Assembly: GCA_013202515.1 (NCBI GenBank) | Contig: JABMRN010000074.1 | Location: 1-15,921 of the forward strand | DNA from: Candidatus Omnitrophota bacterium | GTDB lineage: Bacteria > Omnitrophota > Gorgyraeia > JABMRN01 | DNA: 15,921 nt | Direction of reading: 5' to 3' | Shown here: piece by piece, positions 1 through 6,863 of the stretch | Position numbering within the stretch: the first letter of the stretch is position 1 | How the letters are laid out: each line of letters begins with the position of its first letter | The notes under the pieces: model-generated | Databases searched by the model: none | The model's input: the letters and a program-made list of their open reading frames with translations, nothing else | What the model was told of the DNA's origin: nothing | Program-made: the position numbers and the translations under genes

Positions 1-1064
1 ATTATATATCGCACGAGCTGGGAGATTACCTGCGCTCGCTATATAATACACTCAAGGCAAATTTCAAGGATGTTAAAATTATTCCCGGTGACTCGGCACA
101 CTTCCTAGCATCGAACACAGAAGGCATTATTACCCTTGATTACAACAGGATAGAGGCAAGTCGAAAACAAAAAAATATACACACAGATTTTGTAAGACCT
201 TATTACCTCTTTGCAGTACTTTCGATGGATAGGATATGCTACATAAATGAAATCGTCACTAATTCAGACGCGATTGAACACAAAATTTTTACCATTAACA
301 AAGACTTTCATCCTATTTCCTATTACTTTGACATGGTTCTGTGGACTAGCTACCAGTCAAATAAACTTGCGCGTTTTATTAGAAAAATAAATAAAGATCT
401 TATAATCAAAGTATTTTGGATTTTCCTTATGGTTCTTCTTATCTTCGCCTTCATGACGAGAAAAATGACCCGTTATAAACATGTGGCAACAGTTTTTGCG
501 CTCGGGACAACGGGTTTCAGTGAAATGACCTTTCAAATTCTAATCATTCTGGGTTTTCAAACCATATATGGGTATCTTTATTATAAGATAGGGATTATTT
601 TCACTGCATTCATGGTTGGGCTCGCCCTCGGTACATTCTGCACTATGCGCCTTATTGACAAAGTTAAGCGGTTTTACAGAATGTACATAAATATACAACT
701 TGCCGTTCTCGCGTATCCTCTTTTTCTTATGGCTTTGTTTTATCTAATGTCAAAAGGCTATGGTCCATTTTATAACATAGGTTCTAATATAATTTTTTCC
801 TGCCTTCCTTTTATTGCCGGTTTTATTGGTGGGATGCAGTTTCCCATAGCTAACAAAATTTATCTTTCAGGCACCGACGGCGTAATCCGGTCCGCCGGAA
901 TTACTTACGCCGCAGATCTAGCAGGATCCTGCATTGGAGCGCTTATGGTAAGTGCGTTCATAATCCCCTTAATAGGCATTTATGGAACATGCATTGGCGT
1001 AACGTTGCTAAACCTAGTTGCGTTAGCTGCGCTTTTGTTAGGAGCTCGAAAAAACAATGTTTAA
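1..1064 (+). CDS. Spermidine-synthase-like integral membrane protein, C-terminal part (partial, 5' end outside window)
   Basis: The reading frame is open from base 3 to the TAA at 1062-1064, giving 353 residues with no start inside the window; the ATG at 225 is internal. The first ~70 residues look like the end of a spermidine-synthase Rossmann fold (NTLKANFKDVKIIPGDSAHF, around bases 48-107). After a charged linker come about six to seven hydrophobic segments (from ~base 408). They carry the features of membrane-embedded spermidine synthase homologues: a FQTIYGYLYYKIG stretch, FMVGLALG, GGMQFPIANK, and YAADLAGSCIGAL near the end. Family knowledge: such proteins combine an aminopropyltransferase-like domain with membrane helices, and their substrates are mostly unknown. 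Polyamine synthesis is therefore only a possible role. The catalytic N-terminal half of the domain cannot be inspected. The last 8 bases overlap the next gene. Confidence 0.82.
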   Translation, partial: YISHELGDYLRSLYNTLKANFKDVKIIPGDSAHFLASNTEGIITLDYNRIEASRKQKNIHTDFVRPYYLFAVLSMDRICYINEIVTNSDAIEHKIFTINKDFHPISYYFDMVLWTSYQSNKLARFIRKINKDLIIKVFWIFLMVLLIFAFMTRKMTRYKHVATVFALGTTGFSEMTFQILIILGFQTIYGYLYYKIGIIFTAFMVGLALGTFCTMRLIDKVKRFYRMYINIQLAVLAYPLFLMALFYLMSKGYGPFYNIGSNIIFSCLPFIAGFIGGMQFPIANKIYLSGTDGVIRSAGITYAADLAGSCIGALMVSAFIIPLIGIYGTCIGVTLLNLVALAALLLGARKNNV

Positions 1065-1560
1065 AAAAAAGAATCTAAAACCCATAATTATTGTTATAGC
1101 AATACTTTCAGCACTTCTCTTTCTTCAAAAATTGCGCGTTTTTAACCCAGTCTCCATTAAGCCTGGAAAAGGGAACCTATGTTTTGTAAAGCGGGTAGTG
1201 GACGGAGACACGCTACTCTTGGCAGATAACGACAGGGTTCGATATATCGGCATCAATACCCCGGAGACGAAACATCCGCATAAGGCGGTTGAATGGATGG
1301 GCAAGGAGGCCTCTGATTTTAATCGGAAGCTTGTAGAACATAAATGGATAAGCCTTGAATTTGATATTGAAAAGCGGGATAAATACGGCCGTCTTTTAGC
1401 ATATGTTTATGTTGATGGTATCTTTGTAAACGCTGAATTGGTAAAAGAAGGTTTTGCCCAGGTATATACGTTCCCTCCAAATGTGAAACACGTGGATCTT
1501 TTGCTAGAATGTCAAAGACAGGCACAAAAAGAACGTAAGGGCTTATGGAGCAAAGATTAG
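1057..1560 (+). CDS. Membrane-anchored thermonuclease (staphylococcal nuclease-like)
   Basis: 167 residues. Residues 8-24 are a single hydrophobic segment behind a basic N-terminus, so the protein is probably a type II membrane anchor or an uncleaved signal, with the enzyme outside the cytoplasm. Residues ~42-165 form an SNase (OB-fold) domain. It has VVDGDTLLL (D51 matches the Ca2+ ligand Asp21 of the S. aureus enzyme), VRYIGINTPE (R62 = Arg35, E70 = Glu43) and RDKYGRLLAY (R112 = Arg87). Asp40 of the S. aureus enzyme is Asn67 here, a common substitution in bacterial homologues. The catalytic set is otherwise complete, so Ca2+-dependent cleavage of DNA and RNA is expected. GGAG at 1041-1044 is the nearest ribosome site, somewhat distant. 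The start overlaps the upstream gene by 8 bases, suggesting coupled translation. Confidence 0.9.
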   Translation: MFKKKNLKPIIIVIAILSALLFLQKLRVFNPVSIKPGKGNLCFVKRVVDGDTLLLADNDRVRYIGINTPETKHPHKAVEWMGKEASDFNRKLVEHKWISLEFDIEKRDKYGRLLAYVYVDGIFVNAELVKEGFAQVYTFPPNVKHVDLLLECQRQAQKERKGLWSKD

Positions 1561-1615
1561 CTCATTCTGCTCGTATGAACGCCTTCTATCTATTTTTTTT
1601 AATATACCCACCCTA

Positions 1616-1644
1616 TTGACGCCTGCTAGTCCCTGTGCTATACT
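1616..1644 (+). promoter_or_regulatory. Sigma70-type promoter upstream of the PilZ gene
   Basis: TTGACG (1616-1621) and TATACT (1639-1644) are separated by exactly 17 bases. TG at 1636-1637, one base before the -10, makes an extended -10 element. Transcription would start near 1651, leaving a leader of about 27 bases before the ATG at 1678. It lies in the only intergenic gap over 100 bases in the first half of the window and probably drives the long run of co-directional genes that follows. Confidence 0.75.
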
Positions 1645-1677
1645 TTCCTATGATTATTATATAATAAGGAGCTAAAC

Positions 1678-2040
1678 ATGAAGAGTCCGAATGTCGAAAG
1701 GCGTAAATATCTCAGAATAGAGGTTCCTTTAAACTTGAGGATCATTACCGAATCGGGTGATATGGACAGCCCTAAGGTAAAAAATATTTCGCCGCTTGGA
1801 ATAAGATTTGAAACAAAGAAACAACTAAAAGACGGGGATCATCTGGAGTTAACCCTTGAGCTACCAAAAGCCAAAAATCCAGTCCATATTCATGGAAAAA
1901 TTATCTGGCATAAAAAGACTTCCCTCGAAGACAATGCATCGTTTGACGTGGGCTGCGAATTCATCAGAATAGAAGAAGATAACAAAAATACTTTTTTAAA
2001 ATATTTTTGTGATTTGATATATAAGCAAAAAGCCAAATAA
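1678..2040 (+). CDS. PilZ domain protein, probable cyclic-di-GMP receptor
   Basis: 120 residues forming little more than one PilZ domain. The two c-di-GMP contact motifs are present: the RxxxR arm at R9-R13 (RKYLR) and the N/DxSxxG loop at N36-G41 (NISPLG). They are followed by beta strands (GIRFET, HIHGKIIWH, DVGCEFIRI) and a C-terminal helix. A strong AAGGAG (1666-1671) sits 6 bases before the ATG, and a good promoter lies just upstream, so this is probably the first gene of its transcript. PilZ proteins act as c-di-GMP-responsive adaptors; the partner cannot be read from sequence. The HD-GYP gene near 10.05 kb and the STAS-PilZ gene near 8.3 kb suggest a local c-di-GMP network. Confidence 0.9.
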   Translation: MKSPNVERRKYLRIEVPLNLRIITESGDMDSPKVKNISPLGIRFETKKQLKDGDHLELTLELPKAKNPVHIHGKIIWHKKTSLEDNASFDVGCEFIRIEEDNKNTFLKYFCDLIYKQKAK

Positions 2041-2055
2041 CAATAGGGGGAACCA

Positions 2056-2415
2056 TTGAAAACATTCATCATTTCCATTTTGATTATATTTCCAGTTTTA
2101 CTAGCTGGTTGTGCAGATATACAGCTGCCAACACCGCAAGAGATCATAAAACATCCTATCGGAACTGAATCTGTCAAGGTAGGAATGACCAAAGACCAAG
2201 TCAGAGAACTGTGGGGCGGTCCCGACAGGATTACGTTTGTTGAAATCGACGAAGGAACTGAAGCCCGATCAAGAGAAATGTGGTATTACAAGTCATTCGT
2301 CGGGATGATTCCGGTTGACGCAGGTTATCTCTCAAAACCAAAATATCTGTATTTTGACGGAGACAATCTGACGAACGTTACCGAAACTCCTTTAAAAACT
2401 GTTAGCGAAAAATAG
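2056..2415 (+). CDS. Small lipoprotein with BamE/SmpA-like domain
   Basis: 119 residues starting at TTG (2056), chosen because AGGGGG lies at 2045-2050 and because the signal peptide begins there. Residues 1-18 are a short basic-hydrophobic signal ending in a lipobox, LAGC, with C19 as the lipidation site. The mature part holds SVKVGMTKDQV...GGPDRITF (residues 39-61), the characteristic start of the SmpA/OmlA (BamE) fold, followed by WYYKS and YLYFDGDNL strands. BamE is an accessory of the outer-membrane protein assembly complex, but many small lipoproteins share this fold, so a Bam role is only possible. It implies a cell envelope with lipoprotein sorting, probably with an outer membrane. 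It lies 15 bases after the PilZ gene and 9 bases before panD. Confidence 0.8.
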   Translation: MKTFIISILIIFPVLLAGCADIQLPTPQEIIKHPIGTESVKVGMTKDQVRELWGGPDRITFVEIDEGTEARSREMWYYKSFVGMIPVDAGYLSKPKYLYFDGDNLTNVTETPLKTVSEK

Positions 2416-2424
2416 GCGGGAATA

Positions 2425-2778
2425 ATGTTCAGAATAATGTGCAAATCGAAAATCAAAAAAGCTACGATTACAAAAAAAGATCTCTACTACTCTGGAAGCA
2501 TAGGCATTGACAAAAAGATATTGACTGCTTCAAACATATACCCAAATGAGGCAGTGCATGTTTTGAATCAAAACAACGGCCACAGATTTGAAACATACGT
2601 TATACCCGAAAAAGAAGGCTCGGGCGCAATCGTGCTGTACGGACCCGCCTCAAGGCTTGGAGAGGTAGGTGACACAATAATAATACTCTCAAACGCATTG
2701 ATCGAGGGCAAAGAAGCCCCTAACCTTGAAACAAGGATCGTTGAACTTGATAAAAAAAATAACATCATGAAGAAATGA
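2425..2778 (+). CDS. panD: Aspartate 1-decarboxylase proenzyme (pyruvoyl-dependent)
   Basis: 117 residues, collinear with E. coli PanD from residue 1. It converts L-aspartate to beta-alanine for pantothenate and CoA synthesis. The proenzyme cleaves itself between Gly24 and Ser25, and Ser25 becomes the pyruvoyl cofactor; YSGS with G24-S25 is present here. K9, Y22, R54, T57 and Y58 (NNGHRFETY) are also kept. Two normally conserved positions differ: His11 is Lys (KIKKATIT instead of KIHRATVT) and Asn72 is Tyr (VLYGPASRL instead of the usual NGAA[AS]). Processing or activity may therefore be altered. No panB or panC gene is in the window. The stop overlaps the start of the deformylase gene by 4 bases (ATGA), so the two are probably translationally coupled. 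Confidence 0.9.
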   Translation: MFRIMCKSKIKKATITKKDLYYSGSIGIDKKILTASNIYPNEAVHVLNQNNGHRFETYVIPEKEGSGAIVLYGPASRLGEVGDTIIILSNALIEGKEAPNLETRIVELDKKNNIMKK

Positions 2779-3245
2779 AAAACGATCTACCTTTCTCGAT
2801 AATAAAGCAGCCGGCAGCCGTTCTAAGAAAAAAAGCCAGAAGAATAAAAAGAGTAACTGATGAGCACCGCCTGATACTTGAGAAAATGGTAGCGGCGATG
2901 AAGAAAAGCAAAGGCATGGGTCTTGCCGGTCCGCAAGTAGGCCTTGATCTTCAGATTGCAGTAGTTGATACCGGTGAGGGGCTTTTAAAAATAATAAACC
3001 CGTCTATTGTGAAGAAAGATGGGTATGATACGATGGATGAGGCGTGTCTAAGCGTCCCCAATGCTTTGGTGAGAGTTAAGCGGTCTGGGCGAATAACGGT
3101 TAAATATACTGACGAATGGGGAAAACAAGCAACAAGAATTTTCGTCGGGTTGACCGCAAAGGCTATTCAGCATGAAGTTGATCATCTAAACGGCCGGCTG
3201 ATCGTTGATTATCAACCGTGGTATAAACGTATATTCAAACAGTGA
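2775..3245 (+). CDS. def: Peptide deformylase
   Basis: 156 residues. It removes the formyl group from the N-terminal methionine of new proteins, using a metal (usually Fe2+) in the cytoplasm. All three family motifs are present: motif I GMGLAGPQ (47-54; usual form GxGLAAPQ), motif II EACLS (89-93; usual form EGCLS, with metal ligand C91), and motif III QHEVDH (132-137, with ligands H133 and H137 and catalytic E134). The Ala-to-Gly and Gly-to-Ala changes in motifs I and II are small and leave ligands intact. The C-terminus is short and basic (YKRIFKQ). The usual partner fmt is not adjacent; the gene is instead coupled to panD by a 4-base ATGA overlap, and no separate ribosome site is needed. 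Confidence 0.93.
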   Translation: MKNDLPFSIIKQPAAVLRKKARRIKRVTDEHRLILEKMVAAMKKSKGMGLAGPQVGLDLQIAVVDTGEGLLKIINPSIVKKDGYDTMDEACLSVPNALVRVKRSGRITVKYTDEWGKQATRIFVGLTAKAIQHEVDHLNGRLIVDYQPWYKRIFKQ

Positions 3246-3247
3246 GG
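3244..3247 (+). promoter_or_regulatory. Ribosome binding site fixing the start of the YqeY-like gene
   Basis: GAGG at 3244-3247 lies 6 bases before the ATG at 3254. An in-frame GTG at 3242 overlaps this site and has no Shine-Dalgarno of its own, so the ATG is the preferred start. Confidence 0.6.
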
Positions 3248-3253
3248 ATCGTC

Positions 3254-3712
3254 ATGTTAGAAGACAAACTAAATCAAGATCTTAGGAAGGCCTTGAAAGA
3301 AAAGGATGCTATTAAAGCGTCGGTGTTGCGAATGTTAAAAGCAGACATAACAAACGCTGAGATTAAATTGAACGAGCAATCTCTTAAAGATGAGGGCGTC
3401 TTAAAGATTATTCAGCAACACATAAATAGACATAAGGATTCTATCGAACAATTCAAAAAGGCAAACAGAAATGACTTGTTCGAAAAAGAAGAAAAAGAAC
3501 TTGCGGTGCTTAATACCTATATGCCAAAACAGCTTTCTGACAATGAGCTTGAAGCACTGGTAAAATCTGCCATCGCTGAACTCGGCGCTATAACCAAGAA
3601 AGACACGGGCAAGGTCATCAAGACAGTTATGGAAAAATCAAAGGGCGCTGCAGATGGAAAAAGAATCAGTCAATTTGTGGGGCAGCGCTTAACAGGGGAA
3701 AGCAATGCTTGA
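3254..3712 (+). CDS. GatB/YqeY domain protein
   Basis: 152 residues from the ATG at 3254, which is preferred over an in-frame GTG at 3242 because GAGG at 3244-3247 is well spaced and because family members begin at MLEDKLNQDLRKALKEKD. The protein is the stand-alone YqeY type: helical N-terminal part (VLRMLKADITNAEI), a central segment ending ELAVLNTYMPKQLS that is highly typical of the family, and a GatB-like tail domain (GKVIKTVMEKSKGAADGKRI...VGQRL). The tail is shared with the GatB subunit of the tRNA amidotransferase, where it contacts tRNA. The function of free YqeY is not well established. It starts 8 bases after the deformylase stop and overlaps the corA start by 8 bases. Confidence 0.9.
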   Translation: MLEDKLNQDLRKALKEKDAIKASVLRMLKADITNAEIKLNEQSLKDEGVLKIIQQHINRHKDSIEQFKKANRNDLFEKEEKELAVLNTYMPKQLSDNELEALVKSAIAELGAITKKDTGKVIKTVMEKSKGAADGKRISQFVGQRLTGESNA

Positions 3713-4676
3713 ACTTTTATTATACGAAAACGACGGGAATTGCCGCGTCATAGAAAAACTCGAAGACATAAAAAAGGAAGTAAAAAACAAGGATGCCCTT
3801 TTGTGGCTTAATGTAGAAAAGCCCACGGAAAAGGACATGGAGCTTCTTATACAGTGTTTTAATTTTCATCCGCTTGCTATAGAAGATTGCTTAACTTCGA
3901 TACAAAGACCAAAAATCGATCGCTACGATGATTATCTTTTTATAGTGCTGCATGCCGCAACCCTAAGCCCACACAAAGACAAAGCAACTTCCTTAGAGCT
4001 TGATACCTTCATCGGCCAAAATTTTATCGTAACGGTTCACATGAAGCCGATTAAAAGTGTTGCATCAGCTCGTTCAAGATGTATAAAAAATCCTCAAATT
4101 CTGTCAAAGGGTCCAGCCCATTTATTCTACACAATAGCCGATTCCCTTGTAGACAACTATTTTCCTATACTCGCGCAGCTAGATAAAGACATAGAAAAAA
4201 CTGAACAGCTGATTTTTAAAGACCACGCGTCAGAAAATGTCAGTAAAATTCTTAACCTCAAAGAAATCGTACTTACCCTAAGGCGCTTCATTGGTCCACA
4301 GAGGGAAATCGTAAACTTCCTCGCAAGGGGCGATTATCAGCCAACGATAAGCGCGGATCTTTCGATATATTTCAGGGATATCGCAGATCTCCTTGCTCGG
4401 ATATCAGACACCCTTGATGGGTATCGAGATATACTCACAAATATCCTCGACGGTTTCACATCCGTTACCTCTAACAAACTCAATGAAATCATGAAGGTTC
4501 TCACTATCATAGCCACCATTATGATGCCGCTGACCCTCGTAACAGGAATATACGGCATGAATTTCCAATTTATGCCGGAGCTGAACTGGAAGTACGGGTA
4601 TTTCGTGATTCTATTCATAATGTTGTCTATCGGCGGCAGCATGCTGCTTTACTTTAAACACAAAAAGTGGCTCTAA
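3705..4676 (+). CDS. corA: CorA-family magnesium (cobalt/nickel) transporter
   Basis: 323 residues, normal CorA length. The N-terminal ~260 residues form the cytoplasmic funnel (alpha/beta domain with LAIEDCLTSIQRPKIDRYDD around 57-76, then long stalk helices). Two membrane helices follow at ~265-285 and ~297-317. The pore signature YGMNF is at 283-287 and the MPEL loop, typical of Mg2+-selective CorA, at 290-293. The C-terminus is basic (KHKKWL), as expected for its cytoplasmic side. CorA works as a homopentamer and imports Mg2+ down its electrochemical gradient, gated by intracellular Mg2+. The next two genes are CNNM/CorC-type proteins also tied to Mg2+, which supports a Mg2+ role. It overlaps both neighbours (8 bases upstream, 10 downstream). 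No Mg2+-sensing leader is visible before it. Confidence 0.95.
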   Translation: MLELLLYENDGNCRVIEKLEDIKKEVKNKDALLWLNVEKPTEKDMELLIQCFNFHPLAIEDCLTSIQRPKIDRYDDYLFIVLHAATLSPHKDKATSLELDTFIGQNFIVTVHMKPIKSVASARSRCIKNPQILSKGPAHLFYTIADSLVDNYFPILAQLDKDIEKTEQLIFKDHASENVSKILNLKEIVLTLRRFIGPQREIVNFLARGDYQPTISADLSIYFRDIADLLARISDTLDGYRDILTNILDGFTSVTSNKLNEIMKVLTIIATIMMPLTLVTGIYGMNFQFMPELNWKYGYFVILFIMLSIGGSMLLYFKHKKWL

Positions 4677-5884
4677 TACTATTTATATTTATCCTATTTC
4701 TTTTACTTTCCGCCTTTTTTTCTGCATCGGAAACAGCATTTCTTTCGCTTAACAAATTTCAATTAAATAAAATGGGGGACTCACCCTCAACCGATAGAAT
4801 CGTAGCGATCCTTTCGCGTCCCAGGAGTTTTATCCTCACTATTCTCACAGGCAATACGCTCGTAAATATCGCAGCGAGCTGCGCGGCTACCATTTTTGCA
4901 GTACATCATTTTGGGGAAATGGGAGTAGGTATAGCTATAGGCGTTGTGCTCTTTGCGCTTCTAATATTCGGTGAGGTTCTGCCAAAAACATACGCGTATC
5001 TTTTTGCAGAGAAATTCGCGCATTTTGCTGTCTACCCCATAAGCATAGTCATCAAGATACTATGGCCAGTTCGAAAAGTCTTGTCTTTAATTACCGATAG
5101 CATTATCGAAAGACTCGGGGTCATTGCACCTAAGGATACTACAGAAATCACTGAAGAAGAAATAAAATCCATGGTTAAAATCGGCCACAGAGAAGGTGTT
5201 GTAGAGGAAATCGAAAAAGAAATGATCTATGGCGTATTTGATTTTAAAGATCAGCGCGCAAAAGATATTATGACGCACAAGATTGACATAAAAGCGCTTG
5301 ATTTCGATATGCCATCAGAAAAAATAATCGAATACGTAAAAAAGGTAAAAAATTCGAGACTTCCCGTTTTTCGTGATACCGTAGATAACGTAATAGGAAT
5401 TGCCTTTGCGAAAGAAATTTTATTTAATCCTAGCGACAATATTAAAGATATGCTGAGAGAACCCTACTTTGTTCCAGAGTCAGAAAGAATCCAGAAGTTA
5501 CTTGGAGATCTCCAAAAAAGGGCTATTCAGCTGGCGGTCGTCACAGATGAGTATGGAATGACAACAGGAATTGTTACCATGGAAGACATACTTGAGGAGA
5601 TAGTAGGTGAAATCATCGACGAATATGATAAAGAGAAAGAACTCATTACCCGAATAGACGAGAATAATTATCGCCTTAACGGGCTCTTGAGAATTGACGA
5701 AGCCAATAAGACATTTAAATTAGGGATAAAAACAGAGGAAGTCGATACGATGGGGGGCTTTGTATCACTTTTGATGCAGAAAATACCGAAAGAAAATGAA
5801 ACTGTAACATATAAAAAGTTTGAGTTCAAGGTGGTTAAGGTATATAGAAACAGAATCCAGGAGCTGCTTCTCACAAAAAAATGA
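4667..5884 (+). CDS. CNNM/CorC-type cation transporter (DUF21, CBS pair, CorC_HlyC domain), first of two
   Basis: 405 residues from a GTG start inside the end of corA (10-base overlap, no clear ribosome site). Residues ~1-145 are the DUF21 membrane domain, with SASETAFLS (19-27), TGNTLVN (61-67) and FGEVLPKTYA (101-110), all typical of CNNM/CorB proteins. Residues ~195-315 are a CBS pair ending EYGMTTGIVTMEDILEEIVG, a nucleotide-binding Bateman module. Residues ~325-402 are a CorC_HlyC domain (YRLNGLLRIDEANKTF...). Family knowledge: bacterial CorB/CNNM proteins transport Mg2+ and bind ATP at the CBS pair; others of this fold were annotated as hemolysins without good reason. Direct linkage to corA supports Mg2+ export or exchange. 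The stop overlaps the next, related gene by ATGA. Confidence 0.92.
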   Translation: MALILFIFILFLLLSAFFSASETAFLSLNKFQLNKMGDSPSTDRIVAILSRPRSFILTILTGNTLVNIAASCAATIFAVHHFGEMGVGIAIGVVLFALLIFGEVLPKTYAYLFAEKFAHFAVYPISIVIKILWPVRKVLSLITDSIIERLGVIAPKDTTEITEEEIKSMVKIGHREGVVEEIEKEMIYGVFDFKDQRAKDIMTHKIDIKALDFDMPSEKIIEYVKKVKNSRLPVFRDTVDNVIGIAFAKEILFNPSDNIKDMLREPYFVPESERIQKLLGDLQKRAIQLAVVTDEYGMTTGIVTMEDILEEIVGEIIDEYDKEKELITRIDENNYRLNGLLRIDEANKTFKLGIKTEEVDTMGGFVSLLMQKIPKENETVTYKKFEFKVVKVYRNRIQELLLTKK

Positions 5885-6861
5885 TAACCACATTATCGAT
5901 TCTTATACTGATTTTCATAGGACTAAATGCTTTTTTTGCGGGCTCTGAAACAGCCCTTACCTCATTAAATAAGATTAAACTCCGACACCTAGTAGAATCT
6001 AAAAATAATAAGGCAATAGTTTTGAATAATTTTTTAAAAGACGAATCGCACTTTTTAGGTACTACGTTGGTCGGAACAAATATCTCTATTGTAATAAGCT
6101 CGGTACTTGCAACCCACCTATTTACGGTACTCGGAATGGGGAAGAATGCCGCGCTAGTTTCGACAATTGTAATGACAACACTTATTCTTATATTCGGTGA
6201 GATAATACCCAAGGCCATTTTTAGACAATCATCAAATGCAATTTCACTTGTAATGATAACCCCGCTTAGATTCTTTTACAAAATTCTTTATCCGATAATA
6301 TTCATTGTAAGCTCGATTACAAAAATTATTCTAAAGCCTGTTAAAGCAAAGTCGGCTGGGCTAACCAAACCCTTTATCTCAAGAGACGATATCGAGGAAA
6401 TGCTGATTGCATCTAAGAAAAAAGAGTTCATAAGCGGTCCGGATGAAAAAACCTTAATTAGGCGGATATTCAAAATGGGGGTTACTACAGTTGGGAAAAT
6501 TATGACGCCCCTAGCTGGAGCAACGCTTGTACGCGCCGAAGACACAACGGACGATCTGAAAAAAATAGCCTCAAGTTCGGGATTTTCCAGATTTCCCGCG
6601 TATGAAGGCACTGTTAATAATATTATCGGCATCATCAATGTATATGACATACTCTTTTCAGGAGGCGAAGACGCTTCGTTAAAAAATTATATAAAGCAGT
6701 CTTTCTTTATAAGCGAAAAGGAAAGAGTTGACAGGGTGCTTCATGAGCTCAGGAAAAGAAAGAAAATTATGGCAATCGTCATCGACAGCGAAGGAAAAAG
6801 CATAGGGCTTATTACAATCGAGGACTTGCTTGAGGAATTAGTAGGGGAGATAGGGGGGTAA
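5881..6861 (+). CDS. CNNM/CorC-type cation transporter without CorC_HlyC domain, second of two
   Basis: 326 residues, a paralogue of the preceding protein. The DUF21 domain (~1-150) carries GSETALTSLN (21-30), GTNISI (65-70) and FGEIIPKAIF (105-114). The CBS pair (~200-322) ends GKSIGLITIEDLLEELVG. The gene stops right after that helix, so the C-terminal CorC_HlyC domain of its neighbour is missing. The stop is followed within 3 bases by the next start and nothing resembling the lost domain is seen downstream, so this looks like a naturally short form rather than a frameshift. It starts in a 4-base ATGA overlap with the first copy. Two different CNNM subunits might form a heterodimer, since the CBS and DUF21 domains of this family dimerise. 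That is inference. Confidence 0.9.
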   Translation: MITTLSILILIFIGLNAFFAGSETALTSLNKIKLRHLVESKNNKAIVLNNFLKDESHFLGTTLVGTNISIVISSVLATHLFTVLGMGKNAALVSTIVMTTLILIFGEIIPKAIFRQSSNAISLVMITPLRFFYKILYPIIFIVSSITKIILKPVKAKSAGLTKPFISRDDIEEMLIASKKKEFISGPDEKTLIRRIFKMGVTTVGKIMTPLAGATLVRAEDTTDDLKKIASSSGFSRFPAYEGTVNNIIGIINVYDILFSGGEDASLKNYIKQSFFISEKERVDRVLHELRKRKKIMAIVIDSEGKSIGLITIEDLLEELVGEIGG

Positions 6862-6863
6862 TT

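Noticed and set aside
225..1064. ATG at 225 as the true start of the first protein
   Set aside because: The frame stays open to the window edge and the upstream residues read as the spermidine-synthase domain.
1593..1600. Run of eight T after the nuclease gene as an intrinsic terminator
   Set aside because: No GC-rich hairpin precedes it; only a 4-base GAGC/GCTC pairing is visible, which is too weak.
3242..3256. GTG at 3242 as start of the YqeY-like gene
   Set aside because: It overlaps the GAGG that serves the ATG at 3254 and would add four residues not typical of the family.
5871..6218. 115-residue - strand frame over the CNNM genes
   Set aside because: Antisense shadow of a membrane domain; hydrophobic codons read backwards give pseudo-membrane segments. 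The same applies to the - strand frames at 6288-6650 and 6812-7168.
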